This document shows positions 7,833 through 16,994 of a stretch of DNA of 64,000 nt, in pieces (within the stretch, counting starts at the first letter, position 1; each line of letters begins with the position of its first letter). The position numbers and the translations under genes were made by a program. This DNA comes from Desertimonas sp963772825 (GTDB taxonomy: Bacteria; Actinomycetota; Acidimicrobiia; Acidimicrobiales; Ilumatobacteraceae). The stretch lies in assembly GCA_963772825.1 (NCBI GenBank), contig CAVYYX010000015.1:372001-436000 (forward strand). Direction: 5' to 3'. The notes beneath the pieces are model-generated. The model was not told the origin of the DNA and made no database searches. It worked only from the letters and a program-made list of their open reading frames with translations.

Positions 7833-10800
7833 TTAGGCACCGAGGGCGGTGAGGCGCTCGCCGATCCGTTTCGGGCTGACCGCCTCGCCGACACCGAGCG
7901 GTTGGGCGAACACGCTGATCCGCAGCTCCTCGAGCAGCCAGCGGATCTCGATCGCGTCAGGGCCGGGACGCGTCCGACCGAGCCCGCGGACATGGGCGTC
8001 GTAGCGCCGCTCGAGCGGTACGACCTCGGCCATCCGGCGAACGTCCCGGACGACGTCGTCTGCAAGTCGATCGAGGCGGTACGCGATGCCGTCGACGTAG
8101 CGCCGGACGTCGCCGATCCGCTCGGCGCCGGCCGCGATCACGAAGTGTCGCCCGACCAGCCGGCCGAGGTGGGCCGTGGCGTCGGCCACCGACGAGCGAA
8201 CCGAGTCGGCGACGAGCAGGTCGAGGCGCCGGCGCACGTCACGGGCGGCAGCGAGTACGTCGGTAGCGCCCGACAACGTCGCCGCGGCGATCGGCCCGCC
8301 GCGAGCGCGCACCGCTCGTTGCAGGACGGCGAACGCCGTGTCATCCCATGGCAGCTCGGCGCCGGCGAGCACGGCGTCGACGGCCGCGAACCGGCAGTCG
8401 GCGCCGAGCTCGGCGAGCGACAGCCCGCTGGCGGCGATCGCCAAGCGAGCGCTGTCGTCGAGACGTCGCGCCGCATCGCCCACCGACGGGGCGGCGGTGA
8501 GCAGCAGCAGCCGGCGTACCCCGCCGCGCATCACACGCCCTTGCAGGTCGGCGTTGGTCAAGATGCGCAGCGACACGCTGTCGTCGTCGTCGAGCAGCGC
8601 CGGATAGCCGACGACCCGATGGCCGTCGTGCTCGGTCGCGACGTTCTGCGGCAGCACCCCGACATCCCAGGTCGTGATTCCTCTGCGTTCGGCCAGCGGC
8701 ACGGCGGCGGCGATCGCCTCGCGAGCCGCCGTGGCCAGGCGAGCCCGGATCGCCGGCAGATCGGTGTCCGCATCGCGGGCCTTGCCCGTGTCGTCGAGCA
8801 CGAGCACGTTCATCCGCAGGTGGGCAGGCAGCACCGTCGTGTCGAAGTCGTCGCCGCTGACCGGCACGCCACCGAGCTCCGTGAGCACGCCGGCAAGGGC
8901 GTCGACGAGCCGGCCCTGCGGTTCGCCGAGCCGGGCGGCGGCGGCTTTGGCGGTATCGGCGAGCGGGATCAGGGCGCGGCGAGTGTCCTTCGGCAGCGTG
9001 CGCACGAGGGCCTGGACGAGCTCGCTGCGATAGCCCGGGATCTGCCAGTCGAGCATGACGTCGTCGAGCTGGTTGAGCGCCGCGAGCGGGACGCGCAGGG
9101 TGACGCCATCGAGCGGCTCGCCGGGCGCGAAGCGGTACGAGAGCGGGACGTCGAGGTCACCGCTTGGCAAGGTGTCTGGGTAGTCGGCGAGGCGGATGAT
9201 CGCTCCGTCGGCGTCGCGCAGCTCGTCGGCGGTGAGATCGAGAAGGTGAGGCTCGGACGCCGAGGCATCGCGCCACCACCGGTCGAAATGTCGTGACGAC
9301 ACGACGTCGGTCGGCAGGCGACCGTCGTAGAAGTCGTGCACGGCGTCGTCATCGAGCAGGTGGCCGCGCCGGACCCGCGCCTCGAGCGCGCCGACCTCGG
9401 CGACGAATTCCTGGTTGTGGACGAGGAAACGATGCTTGGTCTCCCAGTCCCCGAGGACCAGGGCGTGACGGATGAACAGGTCGCGCGCCTCCGACCGGTC
9501 CACCCGGTCGTAGCCGACGGTCCGTCCGGTGACGATCGGCAGGCCGTACAGCGTCACGGTCTCGGTGGCGATCGCCCGGCCGCCGCGACGGTCCCACCGC
9601 GGCTCGCTGTAGGACCGCTTGACGAGATGACTGCCGATGCGCTCTGCCCACTCCGGCTGCACGGCAGCGACGCGTCGCGCCCACAGCCGATTGGTCTCCA
9701 CGAGCTCGGCGGCCATCACCCAGCGCGGCGGCTTCTTGGCGAGCACCGATCCGGGCGCGATGACAAAGGTCGCCCCCCGCCCGCCGCGGAACTCACGGGG
9801 GTCCCGGTCGCGGAACCCGAGGTGCGACAGCAGACCTGCGAGCACCGACTGGTGCACGTGATCGGGATGGCCGGCGGAGTCATCTGGGCGAGGCCCCGAG
9901 CCGGCGCGGACGCCGAGGTCGCCGGCGACACGCCGGAGCTGGCTGTAGAGGTCCTGCCACTCCCGAACACGCAGGTAGTTGACGTACTCCGCACGGCACA
10001 GCTTGCGGAACTGGTTGGACGAGCGGGCCCGCTGCTCGGCGCGCAGGTAGTCCCACAGGGCGACGATCGACAGCAGGTCCGAGCCGACGACGTCGAACCG
10101 GCGGTGCGCCGCGTCTGCCTCGTGTCGCGCGTCGATCGGGCGCTCGCGAGGATCCTGGATCGACAGCGCGGCGGCGATCACAAGGACCTCGCGCACGCAT
10201 CCGTGGCGATCGGCCTCGAGGACCATGCGTCCGAGCCGCGGGTCGATCGGCAACCGGGCGAGACGCTTGCCGATCGGAGTCAGCGGGCGAATGCCCGCGC
10301 TGTCTTCGGCGGCACCGATCGCCGCCAGCTCCTCGAGCAGCAGGTACCCGTCGCGTACCGCAGCCGCATCGGGTGGCTCGACGAACGGGAAGGCGGCGAC
10401 GTCGCCGAGGCCGATCGCCGTCATCTGGAGGATGACCGACGCCAGGTTGGTGCGCAGGATCTCGGGCTCGGTGAACTCAGGCCTCGCCGCGAAGTCCTCC
10501 TCGCTGTACAGGCGGATGCACGTCCCCGGCGCGACTCGTCCGCAGCGGCCGGAGCGCTGGTTCGCAGAGGCCTGGGACACCGGCTCGATCGGGAGCCGCT
10601 GCACCTTGAGCCGACGGCTGTAGCGGGAGATCCTGGCGGTGCCGGCGTCGACCACGAAGCGCACGCCGGGAACGGTGAGCGACGTCTCGGCGACGTTCGT
10701 GCTGAGCACGACGCGCCGCCCGCCGTGGGGCTGGAAGATGCGGTGCTGCTCGGCCGACGACAGCCTGGCGTACAGCGGGAGCACCTCGGTGCCGGGACGC

Positions 10801-11645
10801 TCGAGGCGGCGCAGGGCGTCGGCGGTGTCGTGGATCTCGCGCTCGCCCGAGAGGAACACAAGCACGTCGCCGGGCCCCTCTCGTTCCAGTTCGGCGACGG
10901 CGTCGACGATGGCCTGGACCTGGTCGCGGTCATCGCCGACCGGGCGGTAGCGGACCTCGACGGGAAACGTGCGACCGGTGATCTCGATCACCGGAGCGTC
11001 GATGCCGTCGCTGGCGAAGTGGCTGGCGAAGCGCTCCGTGTCGATCGTCGCCGACGTGACGACGAGGGACAGGTCCGGTCGCTGGGGCAGCAGTTGCCGC
11101 AGATAGCCGAGGATGAAGTCGATGTTCAGGCTGCGTTCATGGGCCTCGTCGACGATCAGCGTGTCGTAGCGGCGGAGCATCCGGTCGCGCTGGATCTCGG
11201 CGAGCAGGATCCCGTCGGTCATCACCCGCACGAGCGTGTCGTCGCCGACCCGGTCGTCGAAGCGCACCGAGTACCCGACGGCGGCGCCGATCGACGTGTC
11301 CAGCTCGCTGGCGAGGCGCTCGGCGATCGTGCGGGCGGCGATGCGCCGGGGCTGGGTGTGACCGATCAGTCCGGCGACGCCGCGGCCGGCCTCGATGCAC
11401 AGCTTGGGGAGTTGCGTGCTCTTGCCCGAACCGGTCTCCCCGGCGACGATCAGGATCTGGTGCGCTCCGAGGGCGGTGAGCAGCTCGTCGTGCCAGGCCG
11501 TGATCGGCAGCTCTGCCGGATAGCTGATCGCGGCGTCGACGACGATCGAGTCACGCACCGCGCGACGGCGGTCGATGGCGGCGCGGCGGTCCACGTCACC
11601 AGTCTGGTCACCGATCAGGGGAAGATCCGTGGCAGATGTCGACAC
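7833..11645 (-). CDS. hrpA: ATP-dependent RNA helicase HrpA
   Basis: A 1270-residue DEAH-box helicase, the length expected for bacterial HrpA. Motif I is AGETGSGKSTQLP (about residue 68), Ia TQPRRIAAR, II DEAHERS, III SATI, IV VLVFLSGERE, V STNVAETSLTVPG, VI QRSGRCGR. The helicase-associated and OB-fold regions follow, then the long HrpA-specific DUF3418 C-terminus from about residue 700 on. HrpA remodels RNA and rescues stalled or collided ribosomes in E. coli. Its start at 11645 is separated by 77 bp from the divergent cyclase gene. A long open frame on the opposite strand is a codon-bias shadow. Confidence 0.93.
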   Translation of the reverse strand: MSTSATDLPLIGDQTGDVDRRAAIDRRRAVRDSIVVDAAISYPAELPITAWHDELLTALGAHQILIVAGETGSGKSTQLPKLCIEAGRGVAGLIGHTQPRRIAARTIAERLASELDTSIGAAVGYSVRFDDRVGDDTLVRVMTDGILLAEIQRDRMLRRYDTLIVDEAHERSLNIDFILGYLRQLLPQRPDLSLVVTSATIDTERFASHFASDGIDAPVIEITGRTFPVEVRYRPVGDDRDQVQAIVDAVAELEREGPGDVLVFLSGEREIHDTADALRRLERPGTEVLPLYARLSSAEQHRIFQPHGGRRVVLSTNVAETSLTVPGVRFVVDAGTARISRYSRRLKVQRLPIEPVSQASANQRSGRCGRVAPGTCIRLYSEEDFAARPEFTEPEILRTNLASVILQMTAIGLGDVAAFPFVEPPDAAAVRDGYLLLEELAAIGAAEDSAGIRPLTPIGKRLARLPIDPRLGRMVLEADRHGCVREVLVIAAALSIQDPRERPIDARHEADAAHRRFDVVGSDLLSIVALWDYLRAEQRARSSNQFRKLCRAEYVNYLRVREWQDLYSQLRRVAGDLGVRAGSGPRPDDSAGHPDHVHQSVLAGLLSHLGFRDRDPREFRGGRGATFVIAPGSVLAKKPPRWVMAAELVETNRLWARRVAAVQPEWAERIGSHLVKRSYSEPRWDRRGGRAIATETVTLYGLPIVTGRTVGYDRVDRSEARDLFIRHALVLGDWETKHRFLVHNQEFVAEVGALEARVRRGHLLDDDAVHDFYDGRLPTDVVSSRHFDRWWRDASASEPHLLDLTADELRDADGAIIRLADYPDTLPSGDLDVPLSYRFAPGEPLDGVTLRVPLAALNQLDDVMLDWQIPGYRSELVQALVRTLPKDTRRALIPLADTAKAAAARLGEPQGRLVDALAGVLTELGGVPVSGDDFDTTVLPAHLRMNVLVLDDTGKARDADTDLPAIRARLATAAREAIAAAVPLAERRGITTWDVGVLPQNVATEHDGHRVVGYPALLDDDDSVSLRILTNADLQGRVMRGGVRRLLLLTAAPSVGDAARRLDDSARLAIAASGLSLAELGADCRFAAVDAVLAGAELPWDDTAFAVLQRAVRARGGPIAAATLSGATDVLAAARDVRRRLDLLVADSVRSSVADATAHLGRLVGRHFVIAAGAERIGDVRRYVDGIAYRLDRLADDVVRDVRRMAEVVPLERRYDAHVRGLGRTRPGPDAIEIRWLLEELRISVFAQPLGVGEAVSPKRIGERLTALGA

Positions 11646-11722
11646 CAGATCGCCCCAGATCGAGGAGTGACACGATTCCTCCCCAGTTGTTCGGGGCGTC
11701 GAGGTGGCAGAGTGGCTGCTGC

Positions 11723-12715
11723 GTGCCCAACGTCTACGTGCTTCCCGACCAACGGCTCGTCGAGTGTCGACCGGGCGAGGCGATCCTGCCCGCAGCGCTG
11801 CGCGCCGGAGTCTCGTTCACCCACGCCTGCGGCGGGCGCGGCAAGTGCTCGACGTGCCGAGTCCTCGTCGTCGAGGGACGGACGGCGTGCGCCCTACGGA
11901 CCGTTCGGGAGCAGGCGATCGCCGACCAGCTCGGCTTCGGCCCGGAGTTCCGGCTGGCCTGTCAGACCGTCGTCACAGGCGACGTGACGATCCGCCGGCT
12001 GGTCCTCGACGAGCGCGACGTCGAGCTCGCCGATGTCCGTCGCCGGCCGCGACGCGGACCTCGATGGAGGCGACGCAGCGCCCAGCACGAGTGGCGTAGC
12101 ACCCGCTCGCGGGCCAGGCCGGTGGGCGACGAGCGTCCCGTTGCCGTGATGTTCGCCGACATCCGCGGCTTCACGGCGTTCGCCGAGTCGGTGCTGCCCT
12201 ACGACGTGATCCACGTGCTGCAACGGCAACTCCGCGAGGTGACCGTGGCGATCGAGCGACATGGCGGTGTCGTGACGAGCTACCTGGGCGACGGCGTGAT
12301 GGCCTTGTTCACCGACGATCCTGGCAGGAAGGCCGCCACGTCGAGCCGGCGAGCCGTGGACGCGGGCTTGGAGATTCTCGCCCGGACCGATGCGGCTCGC
12401 CCGGGCCTCGACGAGCTCTACGGGAGGTCGTTCGACATGAACGTCGGCGTGCACTTCGGGACGGCGATCGTCGGCATGTTGTGGGGCGAACCGGCGACGA
12501 TCACGGCGATCGGCGACACCGTCAACGTGGCCCACCGCATCGAACAGGCCAACAAGGAGTTCGGCACGCGGCTGCTCGTCTCCGCGGCAGCCCGCGCCGA
12601 CGCCGGCGACGGAGTGGCGATCGGCCGTTCCTTCAGCTGCCCACTGCCGGGCAAGGTGGGCGAGTACGAGCTGATCGAGGTCCTCGGCGTCGCTGACCGG
12701 CGCCAGCCCTCGTGA
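11723..12715 (+). CDS. [2Fe-2S] ferredoxin - class III adenylate/guanylate cyclase fusion
   Basis: The 330-residue protein begins at GTG 11723 (VPNVYVLPDQRLVECRPGE). Residues about 1-95 are a [2Fe-2S] ferredoxin fold with CGGRGKCSTC (C-x5-C-x2-C) and a fourth cysteine in FRLACQT. A basic linker of about 45 residues follows. From about residue 140 lies a class III cyclase domain: AVMFADIRGFTAFAE with the first metal aspartate, GGVVTSYLGDGVMALF with the second, and ATITAIGDTVNVAHRIEQ carrying the asparagine/arginine transition-state pair. The catalytic set appears complete, so the enzyme should be active. The arrangement suggests that redox state of the cluster controls second-messenger output; known relatives exist but their physiology is little studied. 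Base specificity (cAMP or cGMP) is not assigned. Confidence 0.88.
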   Translation: MPNVYVLPDQRLVECRPGEAILPAALRAGVSFTHACGGRGKCSTCRVLVVEGRTACALRTVREQAIADQLGFGPEFRLACQTVVTGDVTIRRLVLDERDVELADVRRRPRRGPRWRRRSAQHEWRSTRSRARPVGDERPVAVMFADIRGFTAFAESVLPYDVIHVLQRQLREVTVAIERHGGVVTSYLGDGVMALFTDDPGRKAATSSRRAVDAGLEILARTDAARPGLDELYGRSFDMNVGVHFGTAIVGMLWGEPATITAIGDTVNVAHRIEQANKEFGTRLLVSAAARADAGDGVAIGRSFSCPLPGKVGEYELIEVLGVADRRQPS

Positions 12716-12753
12716 CGCGTCAGGCAACGTTTGATGGTCGCGACGACGCCTGG

Positions 12754-12907
12754 TCCGGTCGGCGCCCGACCCGAGGTACATCTCCGCCGGGGGTTTCAGG
12801 GGGCAGTAGCCCCCTGATCCGGCGGCTCGGGCCGGCTTCGCCGGCCGCCGCCAGAGATTGGGTGCGGCGCAGCCGCTCCTCGAAGCTCGACCGCTGAAGT
12901 GAGCGAG
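12754..12907. repeat. ~150-bp GC-rich intergenic repeat, single copy
   Basis: From CGGTCGGCGCCCG to CGCTGAAGTGAGCGAG this block matches the tandem pair at 44799-45133. It contains three nested hairpins: GGGGGCAGTAGCCCCC-like, GGCCGGCTTCGCCGGCC and GGTGCGGCGCAGCCGCTCC-like. It fills most of the gap between the cyclase stop and the convergent sugar permease stop, where it could act as a bidirectional terminator. Confidence 0.65.
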
Positions 12908-12940
12908 GAACGAGCGAACGCAAGCGGGCGAAGCACTAGC

Positions 12941-13834
12941 TCACTTGAGCCCGGTCGTGGCGACGCCGCGGATGACGTAACGCTGCATGGCGAAGAACAA
13001 CACGACGATCGGGATCACCACGACCACCGCACCCGCCATCTGGAGGGCGACGTTCGACTCCTGCTGGCCGATCGAGAAGAGGGCGAGGGCGACCGGCAGC
13101 GTGTACATGTCCTCCGTGGTGGCGACGACGAGGGGCCACAGGAAGCTGTTCCAGTTGCCGAGGAACGACAGCACTCCGAGCGTGGCCAAGGCCGGACCGC
13201 ACAGCGGCAAGACGATGCGGAAGAAGATCCTGTACTCGCCAGCGCCGTCGACCCGCGCCGCGTCGAGCAGCTCGTCGGGGATCCCGAGCATGTACTGACG
13301 CATCAGGAAAGCCCCGAAGGCGCCGACGAGGAACGGCAGGATCAGGCCCCAGCGGGTGTTCGTCAGGTTCATGTTGGACACGATCACGAACAGCGGCATG
13401 AACGTGACGAACACCGGGATCATCATCGTGGCCAGCATCGCGGCAAGGAGCACACGCTTGCCGGGGAACTGAAGTTTTGCTAAGGCGTAGCCGAGCATCG
13501 AACAGAACAGCAGGTTGCCGGCGGTGACGGCGAGAGCGGCGATCGTCGAGTTGAGGAAGTAGCGCGGGAAATCGAGTCGGGTGAACAGGTCGCGGTAGTT
13601 CTCCACCGTCGGATCCTTGGGGATCCAGCTCGTCGGATACCGGCGCAGCTCGGGCGTGAGCTTGAACGAGCTGAGGATCATCCACACGAACGGCGCGATC
13701 ATCACGACGAGACCGACGATGAGGGCGAGGTGCAGACCGACCGCCCGGGGACGGCGCGGAGCGGCCACGTCGGGGGCGTCGCCGCCCGACTCGGTGGTCG
13801 GCATCGGCATCGTCGTCGTCGCTGTCGCGGTCAT
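12941..13834 (-). CDS. Carbohydrate ABC transporter permease (MalG/UgpE type)
   Basis: A 297-residue inner-membrane permease with six predicted helices. The helices run from LHLALIVGLVVMIAPFVWMIL to VVVVIPIVVLFFAMQRYVIRGV, and the ATPase-docking EAA loop reads DAARVDGAGEYRIFFRIVLP. It is the last gene of the minus-strand sugar operon, ten bases after the other permease. Together with the partner permease and the binding protein it forms a CUT1-type sugar importer. No ATP-binding subunit is encoded in this operon, so a shared MsmK-like ATPase elsewhere in the genome must energise it. Confidence 0.9.
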   Translation of the reverse strand: MTATATTTMPMPTTESGGDAPDVAAPRRPRAVGLHLALIVGLVVMIAPFVWMILSSFKLTPELRRYPTSWIPKDPTVENYRDLFTRLDFPRYFLNSTIAALAVTAGNLLFCSMLGYALAKLQFPGKRVLLAAMLATMMIPVFVTFMPLFVIVSNMNLTNTRWGLILPFLVGAFGAFLMRQYMLGIPDELLDAARVDGAGEYRIFFRIVLPLCGPALATLGVLSFLGNWNSFLWPLVVATTEDMYTLPVALALFSIGQQESNVALQMAGAVVVVIPIVVLFFAMQRYVIRGVATTGLK

Positions 13835-13844
13835 CGTCGTCGCC

Positions 13845-14780
13845 TCACGTTGCCGGTCGGAGGAACTTGAACTCCAGCACCGTCACCCCGGCGATAGCGA
13901 GGAACATGAGGTAGGCGATCGCCGAGGTCTCGCCGTAGTTGCCGAAGGCGAACTGGTTGTAGGTGTGTAAGGCCACGGTGAGCGTGGCATCGAGGGGACC
14001 GCCCTGGGTCATCACGTAAGGCTCGTCGAACACCTGGATGAGGCCGATGCTGGCGATCACCGTGGAGAACAGCAGGGTCGGCCGGAGCATCGGAAGCGTC
14101 ACGTAGCGGAACTTGTGCCAGCGCTTGGCGCCGTCGACCGAGGCCGCTTCGTAGAGCTCGTTGGGGATCGCCTGCAGGCCGGCGAGGAAGATGATCATCT
14201 GCAGGCCGACGCCGTGCCAGACCGTCACGATGATGATCGACCACAACGCCCACGTCGGATCGGTGAGCCAGCCCGGCCCTTCGATGCCGATCTTTTCGAG
14301 GAGCCCGTTGAGCAGCCCCGAGTCGGTGCCGAGGATCAGCCGCCACACGACGGCGATGGCGATGATGCTCGTCACGTACGGCAGGAAGAACCCGGTGCGG
14401 AACACGTTGCGCAGGCGCACCACCGCCTGGTTGAGCCCGAGGGCGATCAGCAGCCCGAGGGAAATCGTCAGGGGGACGGCGAACACGACGTAGACCACCG
14501 TGTTGCGGACTGCCTTGCGGAACGTCGGGTCCTGCAGGACGTCGGTGTAGTTGGCCAGGCCGACGAAGTCGACGTCGAACGGCGTGCGGATGTCCGTCAC
14601 CCGCATGTCCGTGAAGCTGACGACGAACGAGACGAGGATCGGCCCGGCGAGGAACACCCCGAACAGAACTACGAACGGCAGCGCGAAGCTCCACCCGATC
14701 ATCCACTGACGCCAGGGCCGGCGCCGCCGCGCAACGGCGGTCGCCGGGACCCTGGAATCGCTCGTCGCCAGCACCGTCAC
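13845..14780 (-). CDS. Carbohydrate ABC transporter permease (MalF/UgpA type)
   Basis: A 311-residue permease of the CUT1 family. A basic N-terminus (ARRRRPWRQW) precedes the first helix; six helices follow, and the EAA loop reads YEAASVDGAKRWHKFRYVTLP. The segment YVMTQGGPLDATLTVALHTYNQFAF is characteristic of the MalF/UgpA side of these heterodimers. Its GTG start (14780) overlaps the binding-protein stop as GTGA, which shows tight co-translation. It pairs with the permease encoded just downstream. Confidence 0.91.
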   Translation of the reverse strand: MTVLATSDSRVPATAVARRRRPWRQWMIGWSFALPFVVLFGVFLAGPILVSFVVSFTDMRVTDIRTPFDVDFVGLANYTDVLQDPTFRKAVRNTVVYVVFAVPLTISLGLLIALGLNQAVVRLRNVFRTGFFLPYVTSIIAIAVVWRLILGTDSGLLNGLLEKIGIEGPGWLTDPTWALWSIIIVTVWHGVGLQMIIFLAGLQAIPNELYEAASVDGAKRWHKFRYVTLPMLRPTLLFSTVIASIGLIQVFDEPYVMTQGGPLDATLTVALHTYNQFAFGNYGETSAIAYLMFLAIAGVTVLEFKFLRPAT

Positions 14781-16027
14781 AGGCCGGTGCCGATCGAGTC
14801 AGCCTCCTCCTGCATCGCCGCGCAGCCGTCTTCCGGCGAAGTATCGCCGACGACTACCTGCTCGATCTGGCCGTCGATCGCCGTGGCCACCTCCTCCCAC
14901 GTGGGGATCGCCGGCGGCGCCTTGGCATCGTCGAGCTGCTCCCCGAACGCCGCCAGCAATTCGTCGCCGGCCAGCGCCTCGTCGTCCCACGCCGACTGCA
15001 CCGACGGCAGGTCGCTCACCGTCTCGTACCAGGTGATCTGCACCTCGGGCCGCGACAGGTACTCGACGAACGCCCAGGCGGCCTCCTGGTTGTCGGACTG
15101 CTCGAAGACGGCCAGGTTGCTGCCGCCGACGAACGACGTGCCACTCACCGCCGTCGGCTGGTGGGCCACCGTCCACGTCTCCGGATCGGCGCCAGCTTCG
15201 GTGACGATCCCGATCATCCACGGCCCGCTGATGAACGAGCCGACCGTGCCGTCGGCGAACTGCGCTTCGACGGGAAGATCCGACACGGTGGGCTGGGCCA
15301 ACCCCTCCTCGAAGAACGAGTCGTAGAACGTCATCGCCTCGACGCACGCCTCCGAGTCCAGCGTGAAGTTGTTGTCCGCGTCGACGATCTCGCCGCCGGC
15401 CTGCCAGAAGAAGGGCATGAACGTCTGCCACGCCCCCATGCCGCCCGGCTGCAGGCTGATGCCGAACTCGGCGCCACCGTCGACCGTCGCTTGGGCGAGC
15501 GCGGTCAGCTCCTCCCACGTCGCCGGTGCCTCGGCGACGCCGCCCTCTTCGGCGAGGTCGGTGCGGTAGTACACGAGGCGGGTCTCGACGTACCACGGGA
15601 CGCCGTAGCTCGTGCCGTCGACCACCGTCGTGTTCCACGCCCCTTCGAAGAACTCGGCGGGATCGATGGTGTCTGGGGTCGGGGCGAGGCCGCCCATCGT
15701 GGCGAACTCGCCCATCCACGTCGTGCCGATCATGCTGACGTCGGGAACGTCACCCCCGGCGATGGCGGTGACCAGGAGCTCATGGGCGGCGTCCCACGGG
15801 ACGGCCGTCACCTCGACGCTGACGTCGGGGAACTCCTCCATGAACGCGTCGGCGAGCACGCCGAGGTTGTCGCCCTCGGTGCCCATCGCCCACACGCTGA
15901 TGTCACCCTCCGGGGCACTCGTTGGCCGGTTCCTTTCCGGTTCGAGCTGTTCGGCGTCGACCCGATCGGTCACGCTGAACGTCGTCGCCAGTGCGAGCGC
16001 GCCAAGCGCCCCCAATGTCCGTTTCAT
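14777..16027 (-). CDS. Sugar ABC transporter substrate-binding protein
   Basis: A 416-residue extracellular binding protein of family 1. A signal peptide (MKRTLGALGALALATTFSV) is followed by an alanine-type cleavage region; there is no lipobox cysteine, so unlike most actinobacterial binding proteins it does not appear to be a lipoprotein. The mature part shows GDISVWAMGTEGDN, the DVPDVSMIGTTWMGEFA hinge segment and LAEEGGVAEAPATWEELTAL. A clear AGGGGGG-like ribosome-binding site precedes the ATG. It feeds the two permeases encoded downstream. The sugar is unknown, but the operon context points to a hexose, ketose or polyol handled by the neighbouring kinases and aldolases. Confidence 0.9.
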   Translation of the reverse strand: MKRTLGALGALALATTFSVTDRVDAEQLEPERNRPTSAPEGDISVWAMGTEGDNLGVLADAFMEEFPDVSVEVTAVPWDAAHELLVTAIAGGDVPDVSMIGTTWMGEFATMGGLAPTPDTIDPAEFFEGAWNTTVVDGTSYGVPWYVETRLVYYRTDLAEEGGVAEAPATWEELTALAQATVDGGAEFGISLQPGGMGAWQTFMPFFWQAGGEIVDADNNFTLDSEACVEAMTFYDSFFEEGLAQPTVSDLPVEAQFADGTVGSFISGPWMIGIVTEAGADPETWTVAHQPTAVSGTSFVGGSNLAVFEQSDNQEAAWAFVEYLSRPEVQITWYETVSDLPSVQSAWDDEALAGDELLAAFGEQLDDAKAPPAIPTWEEVATAIDGQIEQVVVGDTSPEDGCAAMQEEADSIGTGL

Positions 16028-16103
16028 CGTCTACCCCCCTTGGGTCCGGTAGCCGAACCGTTCCCACTGCGGGCGCCGTCCAAACGGCGAACCCGGACGT
16101 GGG

Positions 16104-16994
16104 TCAGCCGGCCCGCTGGAAGGTGTCGATGAACGCGCCATAGCGAGCTGCGATGTCGGCGCGCGCGGTCGCCGCGTCGAGGTCGCCGCGATCGTGGGCG
16201 AGCACGGCATCGGCCCAGATGCTGCGGCCGACGGCAAAGCCGGAGTACCCGGCTCCGGCGGCCGCCGCCAGCCACCGATCGACGGTCTCCACACCGGCTC
16301 CGGCACCGAGCACCACGACGCCCGCGTCGCGGCCGTCGCGCCGCGCCGCCGCGACGATCGACGCACAACCGGCCGGGTCGGCAACCCCCTCGACCTTCCA
16401 CACGTCGGCGGCGACCCCCGCCTCCTGGATCTGGGCGATGGCGTCGACGACGAGCCGCGGGCGCAGGTCGAGCTCGAGCCGTTCGGCGCTGTTGTCGGCC
16501 AGTTCGGCCTCGGAGTACGGAGTGAGCAGCTCGACGAGGAACGCTGCCGGGCTGGCGGCACACGCCTCGCTGAGCTGGCTGAGGCGTTCGAGCTGGACGG
16601 CAAGCGCGGCGGCTTCGCCATCGGCGCGATGGCGGATCAGCACCTTGACGTAGTCGGGAGGATCGGCCGCCAGCCGATCGCGCCAGTCGGCGTGCTCGAA
16701 GTCGAGGAGGGCCTGCCCACTGCGCTCGAACGCCAGGGCGACGGCGACGTGTGCGTGCCGCGCCGTCGCAATCGCGGCGCCGCCGTACAGGTCGTCGATG
16801 AGGATGCCGAGCCCGCCGCCGGTCGTGCCGCCACGCCGAGCGGCGACGTCACCGAGCGCCTCGGCGACGAGCGCCTTGGCCCCTTCGAGCCGGCTGCGGT
16901 CCGGTCCGGACACCGGCTGGTCGATGCCGAACAAGCGCTCGAACGAACGGCGGTGGTCGACGGCAAGCAGGTACAGGTGGTCTCGCCCGGTCAC
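16104..16994 (-). CDS. DUF2090 (IolC C-terminal-like) TIM-barrel aldolase
   Basis: A 296-residue stand-alone DUF2090 protein. The N-terminus YLLAVDHRRSFERLFG is the family hallmark, followed by LGILIDDLYGG, VKVLIRHRADG, VWKVEGVADP and the phosphate-site-like GYSGFAVGRSIW. In many proteobacteria this domain is fused to the C-terminus of the 5-dehydro-2-deoxygluconokinase IolC, and related stand-alone proteins are thought to be class I-like aldolases. Its GTG start overlaps the preceding aldolase gene by four bases. Having two different aldolase-fold enzymes back to back is unusual and suggests either consecutive cleavage steps or two substrates. Confidence 0.8.
   Translation of the reverse strand: MTGRDHLYLLAVDHRRSFERLFGIDQPVSGPDRSRLEGAKALVAEALGDVAARRGGTTGGGLGILIDDLYGGAAIATARHAHVAVALAFERSGQALLDFEHADWRDRLAADPPDYVKVLIRHRADGEAAALAVQLERLSQLSEACAASPAAFLVELLTPYSEAELADNSAERLELDLRPRLVVDAIAQIQEAGVAADVWKVEGVADPAGCASIVAAARRDGRDAGVVVLGAGAGVETVDRWLAAAAGAGYSGFAVGRSIWADAVLAHDRGDLDAATARADIAARYGAFIDTFQRAG

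Noticed and set aside
9336..11987. 883-codon open frame on the plus strand
   Set aside because: It is fully antisense to the HrpA helicase, which has every helicase motif. The frame has no recognisable domains and its residue use is that of a codon-bias shadow.
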